A stretch of DNA of 64,000 nucleotides from JBFMHP01 sp964557295 (GTDB taxonomy: Bacteria > Pseudomonadota > Gammaproteobacteria > RBG-16-57-12). This document shows, in pieces, positions 7,699 to 16,500 of this stretch. The notes beneath the pieces are model-generated. The model searched no databases and was not told where the DNA came from. It saw nothing but the letters and a program-made list of their open reading frames with translations. Each line of letters starts with the position of its first letter. Position 1 is the first letter of the stretch. A program made the position numbers and the translations under genes. The stretch spans positions 1-64,000 of the forward strand of contig CAZKZP010000016.1 in the NCBI GenBank assembly GCA_964557295.1, read 5' to 3'.

Positions 7699-9171
7699 TT
7701 ATTGATCTTTCTTGTCCTGGATGGCGATCTGCTTGAGTTCCTCGAGGCGTTTTTCCAGGCCGGGGCGCCGGAAGGGATTTTCGCCGAGTTTCTTGAGCGC
7801 GAGCTCGAGTTGCTCGATGGCGTTGCCGGTCATGCCCGTCAGAAAATAGGCCTCCGCCATGGCTGCGTGCGATTCGGCTTGGTTGCCCAGGACATCCTCG
7901 ATGCGCGCCCGCAACTCATAGACGTTGGCTGTGGGCGAGGACTGCCGCATGTGGGCTTCCAGCAGTGACAGGGCCTTGGGCGCCTCCCCGCTCTTGAGCA
8001 AGTAATTCGCATAGGCCATGACGATGGCCTTGTGATTCGGATAGATCTTGAGCGCGGTTTCATAGGTTTTGACGGCGGTCTTCTTGTTTTCGCCGTCCGT
8101 CTCGGCCTGGCAGGCCGCCAGGGCGAGGAGGTACTCAGCGCGCTCGCCATCCCGGGCGATCAGCTTGTGTAATATCGCCTCGGCCGGGCGGAACTCCAAG
8201 GCTTTCGTCAGCGCCAGCGCATGGCCGTACTGCAAGGGTGAGCCAGTGTTTTTCTGCGTCAGGTCCGCATATTCTTTGAGGGTCTGGCGCATGTTCTGCG
8301 CACCCGTCACCTTGAGCTTCTGCTTGATCAGCTGGAAGCTGATGTGATCGACATTGCCGCGCTTGGGGTAGAGCTCGGCGCGGTTGGTGGAATCCGCGAT
8401 GCGCGAGACCGTTACCGGATGGGTCATGAGGATTTCGGGCAGCCCGGTGGCGGAATAGCGCGACTGCTGTTGGAGTTTTTCGAAAAACTGCGGCATGCCG
8501 CGCGGGTCATATCCGGCCTCGGACATCAATTGTATGCCGACGCGATCAGCCTCTTTTTCGTGGGCGCGGGTGAAGTTGAGCTGGGCTTGGTATCCCGTGG
8601 CCATGCCGGTGGAAAGGGCGGCAAGACTGGCGTCGCCGCCTTGCCCGGACAACAGGATGGCCGCGATGATCGATGCCATGGTGGTCAGCGAAACGCGCTG
8701 GTTCTTCTCGAAACTCCGGCTGATATGGCGCTGGCTGACGTGGGCGATTTCATGGGCCAGCACCGAGGCCAGCTCGTTTTCGGTCTCCGCCGCCTGGATC
8801 AGGCCGGTATTGACGCCGACATAGCCGCCCGGCACGGCAAAGGCGTTGATTTCCTCGGCGTTGATGACGAAGAAATGAAAATCATAGGGGATGGAGGGCA
8901 GGTAGGACACCAGGCGCTGTCCCAGCCCCTGCATGTACAGTTCCACCTCGGGGTCATCGATGATCTCGGCCGAGCGCTGGACGTTGCGCATGAACATCTC
9001 GCCGAGGCGGCGCTCTTCCTGCAGCGACAACACGGTGTCGGAGGAACTGCCGATATCGGGCAATTCGTTTTGGGCGTCAAACTCGGCCTGTGCCAGGCCC
9101 GGAGCGGCGAGGCCGCAGAGCAGGCATAGCAGGATGCCGGGAAGGTGCAGCGAAAAACGATAGACTTTCAT
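7699..9171 (-). CDS. bepA: BepA-type periplasmic M48 metalloprotease/chaperone with TPR tail
   Basis: A secreted zinc protease/chaperone for outer-membrane assembly (LptD and BAM quality control in E. coli). The start at 9171 gives a signal peptide (MKVYRFSLHLPGILLCLLCG, cleavage near LAQA). The zinc site HEIAHVSQRH lies in the first half, followed by the glutamate ligand region FTRAHEKEADRVG and YDPRGMPQFFEKL, then TPR-like helices from about residue 290 to the end. The length of 490 matches BepA (487). It lies downstream of a divergent promoter region shared with the TusA-like gene; a TATAAT on the minus strand at 9230-9235 and a palindrome AACCT-N5-AGGTT at 9242-9256 sit in it. Confidence 0.92.
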   Translation of the reverse strand: MKVYRFSLHLPGILLCLLCGLAAPGLAQAEFDAQNELPDIGSSSDTVLSLQEERRLGEMFMRNVQRSAEIIDDPEVELYMQGLGQRLVSYLPSIPYDFHFFVINAEEINAFAVPGGYVGVNTGLIQAAETENELASVLAHEIAHVSQRHISRSFEKNQRVSLTTMASIIAAILLSGQGGDASLAALSTGMATGYQAQLNFTRAHEKEADRVGIQLMSEAGYDPRGMPQFFEKLQQQSRYSATGLPEILMTHPVTVSRIADSTNRAELYPKRGNVDHISFQLIKQKLKVTGAQNMRQTLKEYADLTQKNTGSPLQYGHALALTKALEFRPAEAILHKLIARDGERAEYLLALAACQAETDGENKKTAVKTYETALKIYPNHKAIVMAYANYLLKSGEAPKALSLLEAHMRQSSPTANVYELRARIEDVLGNQAESHAAMAEAYFLTGMTGNAIEQLELALKKLGENPFRRPGLEKRLEELKQIAIQDKKDQ

Positions 9172-9352
9172 TAACTCTCTGAAATTGACGTCGGCGCGGC
9201 GCAGGATTCTTGCCGATCGCGTAAACCTTATTATACCCTCAAACCTATATAAGGTTTTGTTTTTGCTAATGCAAGAGGGCGTTGCCGCGCCAACTGCGCG
9301 CCTCGCCACATTTCGATGAGATTTGCTTTATAAGGTTCCACACGAGGTAATG

Positions 9353-9604
9353 ATGGAAGGTTTTGATCAAGAACTCGATGCCAGAGGGCTTGACTGTCCC
9401 TTGCCCATTCTGCGCACCAAGAAGGCCCTGGCGGCGATGCAGCCAGGCCAGGTGTTGCACGTGATCGCCACCGATCCGGGTTCGGCCAAGGATTTCCCTG
9501 CGTTCTCCAAGATGACCGGACATGTCCTGGTGCGGACCTGGGAGGAGGCTGCCGAGTTTCATTTCCTCCTGGAGAAGCGCCGCGATGTTCCTCCGAAGGT
9601 TTAA
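9353..9604 (+). CDS. TusA/SirA-family sulfur carrier protein
   Basis: A small cytosolic protein of the TusA fold. The defining motif is visible: LDARGLDCPLPILRTKKAL, with the persulfide-carrying Cys in CPxP. Such proteins pass sulfur in tRNA thiolation or, in sulfur oxidisers, from rhodanese/DsrE-type donors to the oxidation enzymes. Of three in-frame ATGs, that at 9353 has the best spacing from the GAGG at 9344-9347. The 83-residue protein is divergent from bepA and its stop overlaps the convergent next gene by four bases. The soxXA pair nearby makes a role in sulfur dissimilation plausible, but mnmA in this window equally needs a tRNA-thiolation carrier. Confidence 0.9.
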   Translation: MEGFDQELDARGLDCPLPILRTKKALAAMQPGQVLHVIATDPGSAKDFPAFSKMTGHVLVRTWEEAAEFHFLLEKRRDVPPKV

Positions 9605-10464
9605 GGCCTTCCCGCGGCAGCGGAGATGGTCTCCCGCAGATTGCTCAGCAGCACCGCCGGTGTCCCCAGATGCCGGACAGCGCCGTTGCCCGCCTGGAAA
9701 TACGCTTCCCAAGCCTGGCGCAGTGTCTCCAGTTGCGTAGGTGTGACATGGATCTTGGCGTCGCGCATATTGCCGAGGCCGAACATGTAGATCTTGGCCC
9801 CGCGCCAGTCGGCATGGAGATTATTCTTTCTAAGCGTTTCCATTACCTTTTCCCGCTCCACCTTCCCGATGCCCGCCCGGCGCTTGTAGAAGCTGGCGAA
9901 TTCACCGTTTTCCATACCATCGGTGATGATCAGCACGCTCTTGTCTGAGATGCCGTCATCGAGTATCGCGGCGGAAAGCTGTTTCAAGGCGTAGAAGATT
10001 TCGGTCTTCGGCAGCGAGGTGTCGATCAGCGCCATGCCTTTATTGAGCGCACCGCTGAATGCCTGATGAATCTCTTGATTCCTCTCCTTCATGCAGGCGA
10101 GCAGATTGGCCTTGTCTTCGTCACGCAGGTGGTAGAGATATTCCTCGCTCGGCGCGGCGTCGAGAATGGCATCGAATATCAGTTCATTGTATTGCCCGCG
10201 CGTGTTGGCCGAGAAACGCGCGATCTTCACCCGTTCGCCCGGCCGCGGCCAGTCCGAGACCAGGCCGTTGATGTTCTGGCGCATGCTGGCGGATAGCGGC
10301 ATGGTCTGGTCGATGATGATGTACAGGGCCTGGTTGAGATTGTTTTCGGGCTTGGTGAGCCCCAGCTTGTCATAACAGCTTTCAAGGCGTTCGACGGCCG
10401 ATGCCGGCAGGGTGGCCAGCGACATTGCGAGCAGGAAACAGAGTCGAGCGATATTCATTTTCAT
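9601..10464 (-). CDS. Secreted VWA-like protein of unknown function
   Basis: A 287-residue exported protein: MKMNIARLCFLLAMSLATLP leads into a cleavage site near ASA. The mature part follows the layout of a von Willebrand A fold: a hydrophobic strand ending in an acidic/polar triad (ALYIIIDQTMPLSASMR, reminiscent of DxSxS but with Asp-Gln-Thr), a helix, and later SVLIITDGMENGEF, the typical ITDG strand, then AKIYMFGLGNM. Three cysteines (SCYDKLG, LLACMKE and one in the signal) are present. No partner gene (MoxR, BatA) is nearby. The function cannot be assigned; a cell-surface or periplasmic binding role is the general expectation. Confidence 0.8.
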   Translation of the reverse strand: MKMNIARLCFLLAMSLATLPASAVERLESCYDKLGLTKPENNLNQALYIIIDQTMPLSASMRQNINGLVSDWPRPGERVKIARFSANTRGQYNELIFDAILDAAPSEEYLYHLRDEDKANLLACMKERNQEIHQAFSGALNKGMALIDTSLPKTEIFYALKQLSAAILDDGISDKSVLIITDGMENGEFASFYKRRAGIGKVEREKVMETLRKNNLHADWRGAKIYMFGLGNMRDAKIHVTPTQLETLRQAWEAYFQAGNGAVRHLGTPAVLLSNLRETISAAAGRP

Positions 10465-10649
10465 GTGTTGCGTCCGAAGTCAGTCCAATGGCGGATAAAA
10501 AGCAATTTACATACCAGCAAGCATGTGGTGCTGACGACTTGGCGGTTTCTGGAACGGTAATTGCATTTTTCGCGGCTAGATAACCAGCTATATCGTACGC
10601 GCTGTGCGAATGGTTGAGTCGAGATGCTTTAGATCTGCGGGAGTGAATG

Positions 10650-11294
10650 ATGCAACACACAGTAATCAAGACTATCGTGGCCGCGGCCGCCTGTTGTGTG
10701 GCGGTGGGGTGTGTGAATGCCGGGGGTGTCTCCAGGGAGAGCAAAGAGGCCGCCCCCGAGGAGATGACGCCGCTGCAAGAGGCTCAGGCCATGGTCGGCA
10801 AGCTCTACATCGAGTCCGAAAATAATAAGAAGGTCGAGACCATCACGGTCACCGCCCGGGGCTTCGGCGCGCCGCCCAAACAGTATTATCCGGAAGGCAA
10901 CCGGCGATTGATGGCCATGCGGGCGGCAAAACTTGACGCCTATCGCGCCTTGGCCGAGCGCATTCAAGGTCTGCGGATCTGGGGCGGATCGACGGTCGGC
11001 GAGATGGTGCTGGAGCAGGACCGGTTCAAGGTCGTGCTCGATGCCTTCGTCATCGGCGCCAAGGTGTTGAGCGTGATGCCGGACAAGGACGGTAACTATG
11101 AGGCCATCGTGGAGGCCGAGGTGGATCAGGATTTCCTGCGCAAGGCCCTCGAACATCGCAAGGATGTGTTGGTGGTGCCGGCGGAAAGCGCGGCAATCCC
11201 CGCGCTGGGCAAGGGGCGCGCCGATGAGCCGACGGCGCAGGCCAAGTCCGCGAATTCAGACGGTCAGGCCAATTTTTATTTCAGCGATCATTGA
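10650..11294 (+). CDS. flgP: FlgP-like LPP20-family lipoprotein
   Basis: An outer-membrane lipoprotein of the LPP20/FlgP family, which in Vibrio and Campylobacter builds basal disk structures around the flagellar motor. The N-terminus carries a lipobox ending in V-A-V-G-C, and the mature protein shows VTARGFGAPPKQYYPEGNRRLMAMRAAKLDAYRALAERI (quoted in parts: VTARGFGAPP and AAKLDAYRALAER), the family core. Of two adjacent ATGs, that at 10650 has six bases to a GGGAG. It is followed five bases later by flgT, the usual FlgP-FlgT pairing; flgO was not seen. The 182-base upstream spacer has a weak sigma-28-like pattern (TAAT, N14, CTAGATAA) near 10558 that is not firm enough to call. Confidence 0.88.
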   Translation: MQHTVIKTIVAAAACCVAVGCVNAGGVSRESKEAAPEEMTPLQEAQAMVGKLYIESENNKKVETITVTARGFGAPPKQYYPEGNRRLMAMRAAKLDAYRALAERIQGLRIWGGSTVGEMVLEQDRFKVVLDAFVIGAKVLSVMPDKDGNYEAIVEAEVDQDFLRKALEHRKDVLVVPAESAAIPALGKGRADEPTAQAKSANSDGQANFYFSDH

Positions 11295-11298
11295 CGCC

Positions 11299-12462
11299 AT
11301 GCGGGTATATCGATTCCTTTATACGGCGCTGGCGGGGCTTGTCATGCTGGGCATGACGATGCCGCTTCAGGCGCGGATGCTCGAAACAGATGGGTATGCG
11401 GAGATCAGAAACGGCGCCGTGGGTCAGGCCCGCGAGATGGCGATTCAGCAGGCGATCCGCCAGGCGCTATTGCAGACGGTCGCGCTGGTGGATTCCGCCT
11501 CGATGATCAACGATCACGAACTGGTGATCGACAGCGCCCGGGTGAGCGCGGCTGGCCTGGTCAAGGATGTGGTGGTGCTCAAGGAGTGGAGCAAGGATGA
11601 GATCTATTATGTGAAAATCCGCGCCCAAGTGGTCGAGGAAAAGATGCGCGTCCCGAGCAATGCGGCGCGTTATCGCAAGAAGATCGCCGTCACCCAATTC
11701 CAGGTCCTCGACCGCACCCACATCGCCGATCTGCCGCGCATCGCCACCGAGTTGCCGTTCGAGCTGTTGCGGCGGATTGAGAACACCGGCGGGATTCTGG
11801 CGGTGGACGGCACGCAATATCTCATCGATCCCGAGGGTCCGCATGCCGTGGAGGGCATCGAGGTCAATCTCCAGCAGTCTGTGGTCCGGTTGGCCGAGGC
11901 GCTGGATGCGCAATTCGTCATCGCCGGTATTATCCGCGATATGGGCGGTACCGAATCTTGGTTCAAGCAGACACGCCGTTTGGAATTGGACGTCACGGTC
12001 TATGATGGTGTCTCCGGCGTGGTGATATCCAAACGGCGCATCAATGATGTCATCCAGGACGTCGGTCTGGATTCCACCAGACAGGCACCGTTTGCCAGCG
12101 CCGAATTCCTGCGGACCGACTACGGCCGAGCGGTGGATGCCGGCTTGGATAAGCTTGCGCGGGGCATCGTGTCGGATTTGAGCCCGCTGCCGTTTACCGC
12201 GCGCATCATGCGCGCCAGTGGCAATCAGATCTATTTCGATGCCGGCGCGGCATCCCTGGTGCGGGTGGGAGATGTGCTGATGGCCTATCGCCAGGCCGAT
12301 CTGCCGGTCGACGATGGACGCCCGCGTCGCTTCATGGGGTCTCAGGAAACGCCGGTGGCCACACTGGTGGTCAGGAAGGTGCAGCCGCTCTTCTCGATCG
12401 GAGAGCTTGAGGGAGACGGCATCGCGCTCCAGCCCGGGGATGTCGTGCGCTTTGGGTGGTAA
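11299..12462 (+). CDS. flgT: Flagellar assembly protein FlgT
   Basis: A periplasmic protein of the flagellar H ring. The 387 residues begin with a signal peptide (MRVYRFLYTALAGLVMLGM, cleavage near LQA). The order fits the three-part FlgT layout: an N-terminal LPP20-like domain (ETDGYAEIRNGAVGQAREMA), a TolB-like middle domain with a possible nucleotide-fold strand (KKIAVTQFQVLDR, FVIAGIIRDM), and a C-terminal SH3-like part (YFDAGAASLVRVGDVLMAYR, ending LQPGDVVRFGW). It starts four bases after the flgP stop. Other flagellar genes near it are absent, so flagellar functions are scattered in this genome. Confidence 0.9.
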   Translation: MRVYRFLYTALAGLVMLGMTMPLQARMLETDGYAEIRNGAVGQAREMAIQQAIRQALLQTVALVDSASMINDHELVIDSARVSAAGLVKDVVVLKEWSKDEIYYVKIRAQVVEEKMRVPSNAARYRKKIAVTQFQVLDRTHIADLPRIATELPFELLRRIENTGGILAVDGTQYLIDPEGPHAVEGIEVNLQQSVVRLAEALDAQFVIAGIIRDMGGTESWFKQTRRLELDVTVYDGVSGVVISKRRINDVIQDVGLDSTRQAPFASAEFLRTDYGRAVDAGLDKLARGIVSDLSPLPFTARIMRASGNQIYFDAGAASLVRVGDVLMAYRQADLPVDDGRPRRFMGSQETPVATLVVRKVQPLFSIGELEGDGIALQPGDVVRFGW

Positions 12463-12470
12463 CGCGCGTA

Positions 12471-12767
12471 TCAGAGCAATTCTATGATGGTGCCGGCAAT
12501 CTCGTTTTCACCGGAGGCCTGCGGTGTGCAACGGATCACTTCCACCACGGCGTTCAGTGGCGGTACGATCGCTTTATCGGGTGTGATGTTGAGGGTGATC
12601 TTCTCTCCGCAGGAGAGGTCTTCCTTGGAAGTGAACAGCACGCCGCCGGCACTGAGATTGATGCATTTGCCGTGGTGTTGCTTCTTTTCACCAGCTTTAT
12701 TATAGGTAACGACGCAGTTCGCAGCCATGCGGAAAAAATCACGTTTTTCGTCAAAATTTCTCGCCAT
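12471..12767 (-). CDS. PilZ-domain protein
   Basis: A 98-residue single-domain PilZ protein, a likely cyclic-di-GMP receptor. It shows an N-terminal KRDFFRM stretch, where PilZ proteins keep the RxxxR arginines (here K-R-x-x-x-R), and NLSAGGVLF, matching the D/NxSxxG motif; downstream strands GEKITLNI and LNAVVEVIRC complete the barrel. There is no signal peptide. It is convergent with flgT, only nine bases apart. With the Wsp-type operon elsewhere in the window it is a natural candidate for reading out c-di-GMP levels, possibly on the flagellum, though that is inference. Confidence 0.9.
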   Translation of the reverse strand: MARNFDEKRDFFRMAANCVVTYNKAGEKKQHHGKCINLSAGGVLFTSKEDLSCGEKITLNITPDKAIVPPLNAVVEVIRCTPQASGENEIAGTIIELL

Positions 12768-12838
12768 GGGTCCTCCTCGAGTAAAAGCCGACCTCTTTAG
12801 TTAACAAACATCCCACTTCGATGCAAGTTTTTTTATAG

Positions 12839-12913
12839 ACTGACCGTGAACTAAAAGAAGATTTGCATGTAAGGGTATGTAGGCTTCAAAATTACATATT
12901 CTTCACGGTCAGT
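12839..12913. repeat. Perfect 12-bp inverted repeat with 51-base spacer upstream of pcnB
   Basis: Arms ACTGACCGTGAA at 12839-12850 and its exact complement TTCACGGTCAGT at 12902-12913. Arm centres are 63 bases apart, close to six helical turns, which fits two half-operators on one DNA face as well as a long RNA hairpin. It lies in the 330-base spacer between the PilZ gene and pcnB; the rest (12914-13097) shows no gene. Confidence 0.7.
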
Positions 12914-13097
12914 ATTTTTCGAATACAAATTTTTTTCGTAGGAAAACCGTGATCTTAGGGGCATGGCACGATGGCGCTGTGGCGAAGTGATCCTTCCAGA
13001 TCGAGGCCTCAGGCCAGGGTGCCGAGCTGCAAGCCGCGGCCAGACACAAGTGCATGAAGTAGAGGATTGATTTTATTATTTTTCAGGAGTTAACAGA

Positions 13098-14501
13098 TTG
13101 TTAGGGCCAATTCGCACCCTAATTCAGCGGATCTTCGACAAGTCGGATCCCGCGGCGCAAAAACCGCAAAAAACGGTGATCCCGAGGTCCGAGCATTGCA
13201 TCTCACGTTCGAATATTAGCGAGAATGCCTTGAAGGTGCTCTATCGCCTGCAACAGGCCGGGCATGAGGCATATCTGGTCGGCGGCGGCGTGCGCGATCT
13301 GCTGTTGGGGCGGGAACCGAAAGACTTTGACGTGGCCACGAGCGCGACGCCCGAGGAGGTCAAACGGATCTTTCGCAACTGCCGCTTGATCGGCCGGCGC
13401 TTCCGTCTGGCCCACATCTTTTTCGGTCCGGAGATCATCGAAGTGGCCACTTTCCGCGGCATCGCGGCGGAGGGCGATGCCAGTGAACGGCATGCCAAAA
13501 ACGGCATGCTGATTCGCGACAACGTCTACGGGAGCTTGGAGGAAGATGCCTGGCGCCGGGATTTCACAGTCAATTCCCTGTATTACAATATCCAGGACTA
13601 TTCTGTCGTCGATTATGTCGGCGGGATGAACGATCTCAATGCGGGCCTGTTGCGCGTGATCGGGGATCCCCGTCAGCGGTATCAGGAAGATCCGGCGCGG
13701 ATGTTGCGAGCCGTGCGATTCGCGGCCAAATTGGGTTTCCGGATCAGCCCGGAATCTGAGACGCCGATCTTCGAGTTGACCGATTTGCTGAGGTCTCTGC
13801 CGCCAGCGCGCCTGTTCGACGAGATATGCAAGCTGTTCCTGGCCGGTCATGCCGTCGCCACCTTCGAACATTTACGTCATTACGGATTGTTCGAGCACCT
13901 CTTTCCCCTGACCGACCAATCCCTGTCCGCCCAGGAACATGATTTCCCCAAGACCTTCATCATCAAGGGATTGGAGAATACCGATCAGCGGGTGGCAGAA
14001 GGGAAGTCCGTGATACCCGCTTTCCTGTTCGCGGTACTGCTTTGGGAGCCGGTGCGCGTGTTGATCGATCAGAAGATTCAGGCAGGCATGCGGCAGCTCC
14101 AGGCCATGCAAGAGGCGGCGCACGAGGTGTTGAGCGAGCAGAATCAGCATGTGGCCATCTCGCGCAACATCGCGCTGCAAATCAAGGAGATCTGGCTGTT
14201 GCAGGCCCGATTCGACATGCGCCGCGGCCGGCGGGCCTATGAAATGCTGGCACATCCCCGCTTCCGTGCCGCCTATGATTTCCTTCTGCTGCGCCAAGCG
14301 GGCGAGGAAAAAGACGAAGTGGCCGAGCTGTGCCGCTGGTGGACCGACTTTCAGAACACCGATCGCTCCGGTCAGGATGTGCTGCTGGCCCAGCAGACGG
14401 CCCCCAAGCCCGCCGCCGGCACCGCCCGGCGCCGCAGACGCCGGCCGCGCCGCCCGCCGGGCGGGGGTGAAGGGGCGCCGTCGGGGAGCAAGGAGTCGTA
14501 G
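13098..14501 (+). CDS. pcnB: Poly(A) polymerase I
   Basis: Adds 3' adenosine tails that mark RNA for decay. The nucleotidyltransferase head is clear: YLVGGGVRDLLLG, then the catalytic DFDVAT, RRFRLAHIFF, and the E-D-A-x-R-R-D-F-T-V-N-S-L block typical of the PcnB/CCA family, then DPxxRYQEDPARMLRAVRF. The C-terminus (from about residue 435) is a basic Arg/Pro/Ala tail, normal for PcnB and likely to bind RNA. The reading frame opens at a TTG (13098), eight bases after CAGGAG; no ATG fits. Weak starts are a known feature of E. coli pcnB. The stop overlaps the folK GTG by one base. Confidence 0.95.
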   Translation: MLGPIRTLIQRIFDKSDPAAQKPQKTVIPRSEHCISRSNISENALKVLYRLQQAGHEAYLVGGGVRDLLLGREPKDFDVATSATPEEVKRIFRNCRLIGRRFRLAHIFFGPEIIEVATFRGIAAEGDASERHAKNGMLIRDNVYGSLEEDAWRRDFTVNSLYYNIQDYSVVDYVGGMNDLNAGLLRVIGDPRQRYQEDPARMLRAVRFAAKLGFRISPESETPIFELTDLLRSLPPARLFDEICKLFLAGHAVATFEHLRHYGLFEHLFPLTDQSLSAQEHDFPKTFIIKGLENTDQRVAEGKSVIPAFLFAVLLWEPVRVLIDQKIQAGMRQLQAMQEAAHEVLSEQNQHVAISRNIALQIKEIWLLQARFDMRRGRRAYEMLAHPRFRAAYDFLLLRQAGEEKDEVAELCRWWTDFQNTDRSGQDVLLAQQTAPKPAAGTARRRRRRPRRPPGGGEGAPSGSKES

Positions 14502-15016
14502 TGTCTCCGGAAACGGGCGTGCGCGTCTTCATTGGCATGGGGAGCAATCTGGACGATCCCGTTGCCCAGCTCACGCGGGCGCTCGCAGCTTTGAAACAGC
14601 TGCCGCGTTCGCGTGAGCTTGCGCATTCAAGCCTGTATCGCAGTGCGCCGATGGGGCCGGCCGGTCAGCCCGACTATGTCAACGCGGTGATCGAGCTGGA
14701 AACCGAATTGGGTGCCCTCGATCTGCTGAGCGGGTTGCAGGCGATCGAACAAGCCCAAGGGCGCGTACGCACCGGGCTGCGCTGGGGGCCGCGGACGCTG
14801 GATCTGGATCTGCTGCTCTATGGCGAGGAAATCATCGAGTTGCCGGCGCTGCACGTGCCTCATCCGGGAATGACCGAGCGCAACTTCGTGTTATATCCAC
14901 TGCATGAAATCGCCCCATCGATCGAAGTCCCCGGCGGCGGAGCGCTCGCGGTGTTGCTCAAGCGTTGTCCCGCCACCGGGCTGGTGAAGTTGGCAGGGGC
15001 GGGAGAGTGGGGATGA
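14501..15016 (+). CDS. folK: HPPK, 6-hydroxymethyl-7,8-dihydropterin pyrophosphokinase
   Basis: Transfers pyrophosphate from ATP to the pterin in folate synthesis. The family pattern is present: FIGMGSNLDDP at the start, YVNAVIELET, the RWGPRTLDLDLLLYG signature and a late LPHP-like VPHPGMTERNFVL. Start is a GTG that shares its first base with the pcnB TAG. It is 171 residues, the usual size. Its stop overlaps the next ATG (ATGA), so pcnB-folK-kinase-panB form a tightly packed operon as in many gammaproteobacteria. Confidence 0.96.
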   Translation: MSPETGVRVFIGMGSNLDDPVAQLTRALAALKQLPRSRELAHSSLYRSAPMGPAGQPDYVNAVIELETELGALDLLSGLQAIEQAQGRVRTGLRWGPRTLDLDLLLYGEEIIELPALHVPHPGMTERNFVLYPLHEIAPSIEVPGGGALAVLLKRCPATGLVKLAGAGEWG

Positions 15017-15678
15017 GTGTGGAGACCAGAACCTTGCCGCATCGTTTCATCGTGGTGGAAGGTCCGATCGGGGCGGGCAAGACCACGCTGGCCAGGCGTC
15101 TGACCGAGAGCTTCGGCGGCGAGTTGATCCGCGAACTGGCCGATGAAAATCCGTTCTTGGAGCGTTTCTACCGCGACCCGTGCACCGCAGCCCTGCCGAC
15201 CCAGCTGTTCTTCCTGTTTCAGCGCGCCCGCCAAATCAGCGCGCTGCGCCAGAGCGATATGTTCGCCCCGCTGTATGTCTCGGATTTCATGTTCGAGAAG
15301 GACCGGCTGTTCGCCCAGCTCCTGCTCGACGAGGAGGAGTACAAGCTCTATGACCAGGTCTTCAAGGGACTGGCGGTGGAGTTGATCCGCCCCGATCTGG
15401 TGATCTATCTGCAAGCGCCGGTCGAGGTGTTGCAAAGGCGCATCGCCAAGCGCGGCATCACCTTCGAGCGCCACATCACCGATGAGTATCTGCAACGGCT
15501 GAACACTGCCTATACCTCGTTTTTTTATTCGTATCAGGAGTCTCCATTGCTGATCGTCAATGCCGCGGAGATCGATTTTGCCGACAACGAAAAAGACTAT
15601 AATTTGTTGCTTGAGCAGATATGCGCCATGCGAAACGGTCGGCGCTTTTTCAACCCCATCCCCATGAAGTGGTCTTGA
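15013..15678 (+). CDS. Deoxynucleoside kinase (dNK family)
   Basis: A 221-residue salvage kinase of the deoxyadenosine/deoxyguanosine kinase type. The P-loop GPIGAGKTTLARRL lies at the start, followed by ENPFLERFY, the QLFFLFQRARQ helix and SDFMFEKDRLFA, which corresponds to the catalytic E/D-R-S region, then a lid with arginines (EVLQRRIAKRGITFE). The start at 15013 is taken because it overlaps the folK stop in the ATGA pattern and leaves the P-loop near residue 16. This family member commonly sits between folK and panB; substrate choice cannot be read from sequence. Confidence 0.9.
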   Translation: MSVETRTLPHRFIVVEGPIGAGKTTLARRLTESFGGELIRELADENPFLERFYRDPCTAALPTQLFFLFQRARQISALRQSDMFAPLYVSDFMFEKDRLFAQLLLDEEEYKLYDQVFKGLAVELIRPDLVIYLQAPVEVLQRRIAKRGITFERHITDEYLQRLNTAYTSFFYSYQESPLLIVNAAEIDFADNEKDYNLLLEQICAMRNGRRFFNPIPMKWS

Positions 15679-15680
15679 AC

Positions 15681-16478
15681 ATGAGCGCACCGATTTCCAC
15701 CGCCCGTTTGAAGAAGATGAAGGCCGACGGCCAGAAGATAGCGGTGTTGACGGCCTACGACGCCAGTTTCGCGCAGATCCTCGCGCAGGCCGGTGTCGAG
15801 GTGCTGCTGGTCGGGGACTCCCTCGGCATGGTGGTCCAGGGGCGTGAGACCACCCTGCCGGTCAGTGTCGACGAGATGATCTATCACTGCGCCAACGTGC
15901 GGCGCGGGGCAGGCGATGCCTTGGTGGTGGTCGACATGCCGTTCATGAGCTACAACTCGCCACAGGACGGCCTGCATCACGCCGGGCGCCTGATGAAAGA
16001 GGGCGGGGCCCATGTCGTCAAGCTCGAAGGCGGCGCGGCGGTGCTGGAAACCGTCGCCTTGATGAGCCGTTTCGGAATCCCGGTGTGCGCCCATCTCGGG
16101 CTGCTGCCGCAGTCCGTGCATAAAGTGGGCGGCTATCGTGTTCAGGGCCGTGAGCGGGATGAGGCCGCCACCATTCTTGCCGACGCCAAGGCGCTGGAGA
16201 CGGCCGGTGCGGACATGCTGGTGCTGGAGTGCGTGCCGGCCAATCTGGCGGGTGAGATCAGCCGCGCGCTGTCGATCCCGGTGATCGGCATCGGGGCCGG
16301 TGCGCACTGCGACGGCCAGGTTCTGGTGCTCTACGACATGCTGGGCATCACGCCGGGCAAGCGGCCGAAGTTCTCCAAGGACTTCCTGGCCGAGGCCGGG
16401 AGCATCCCTGCCGCGGTCGCCGCCTACGTGAGCGCGGTGAAAGACGCGCGGTTCCCCGGTCCGGAACACAGCTTCTGA
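15681..16478 (+). CDS. panB: Ketopantoate hydroxymethyltransferase
   Basis: First committed step of pantothenate synthesis: methylenetetrahydrofolate plus ketoisovalerate to ketopantoate. Typical segments: AVLTAYDASFAQI, VLLVGDSLGMVVQG (metal-binding Asp), VVVDMPFMSY, KLEGG, GLLPQSVHKVGGYRVQGR and IPVIGIGAGAHCDGQVLV. It has 265 residues with the ATG two bases after the kinase stop. It leads panC by 22 bases. Confidence 0.97.
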   Translation: MSAPISTARLKKMKADGQKIAVLTAYDASFAQILAQAGVEVLLVGDSLGMVVQGRETTLPVSVDEMIYHCANVRRGAGDALVVVDMPFMSYNSPQDGLHHAGRLMKEGGAHVVKLEGGAAVLETVALMSRFGIPVCAHLGLLPQSVHKVGGYRVQGRERDEAATILADAKALETAGADMLVLECVPANLAGEISRALSIPVIGIGAGAHCDGQVLVLYDMLGITPGKRPKFSKDFLAEAGSIPAAVAAYVSAVKDARFPGPEHSF

Positions 16479-16500
16479 TCTCTTAACCGAAAACGCCCGT

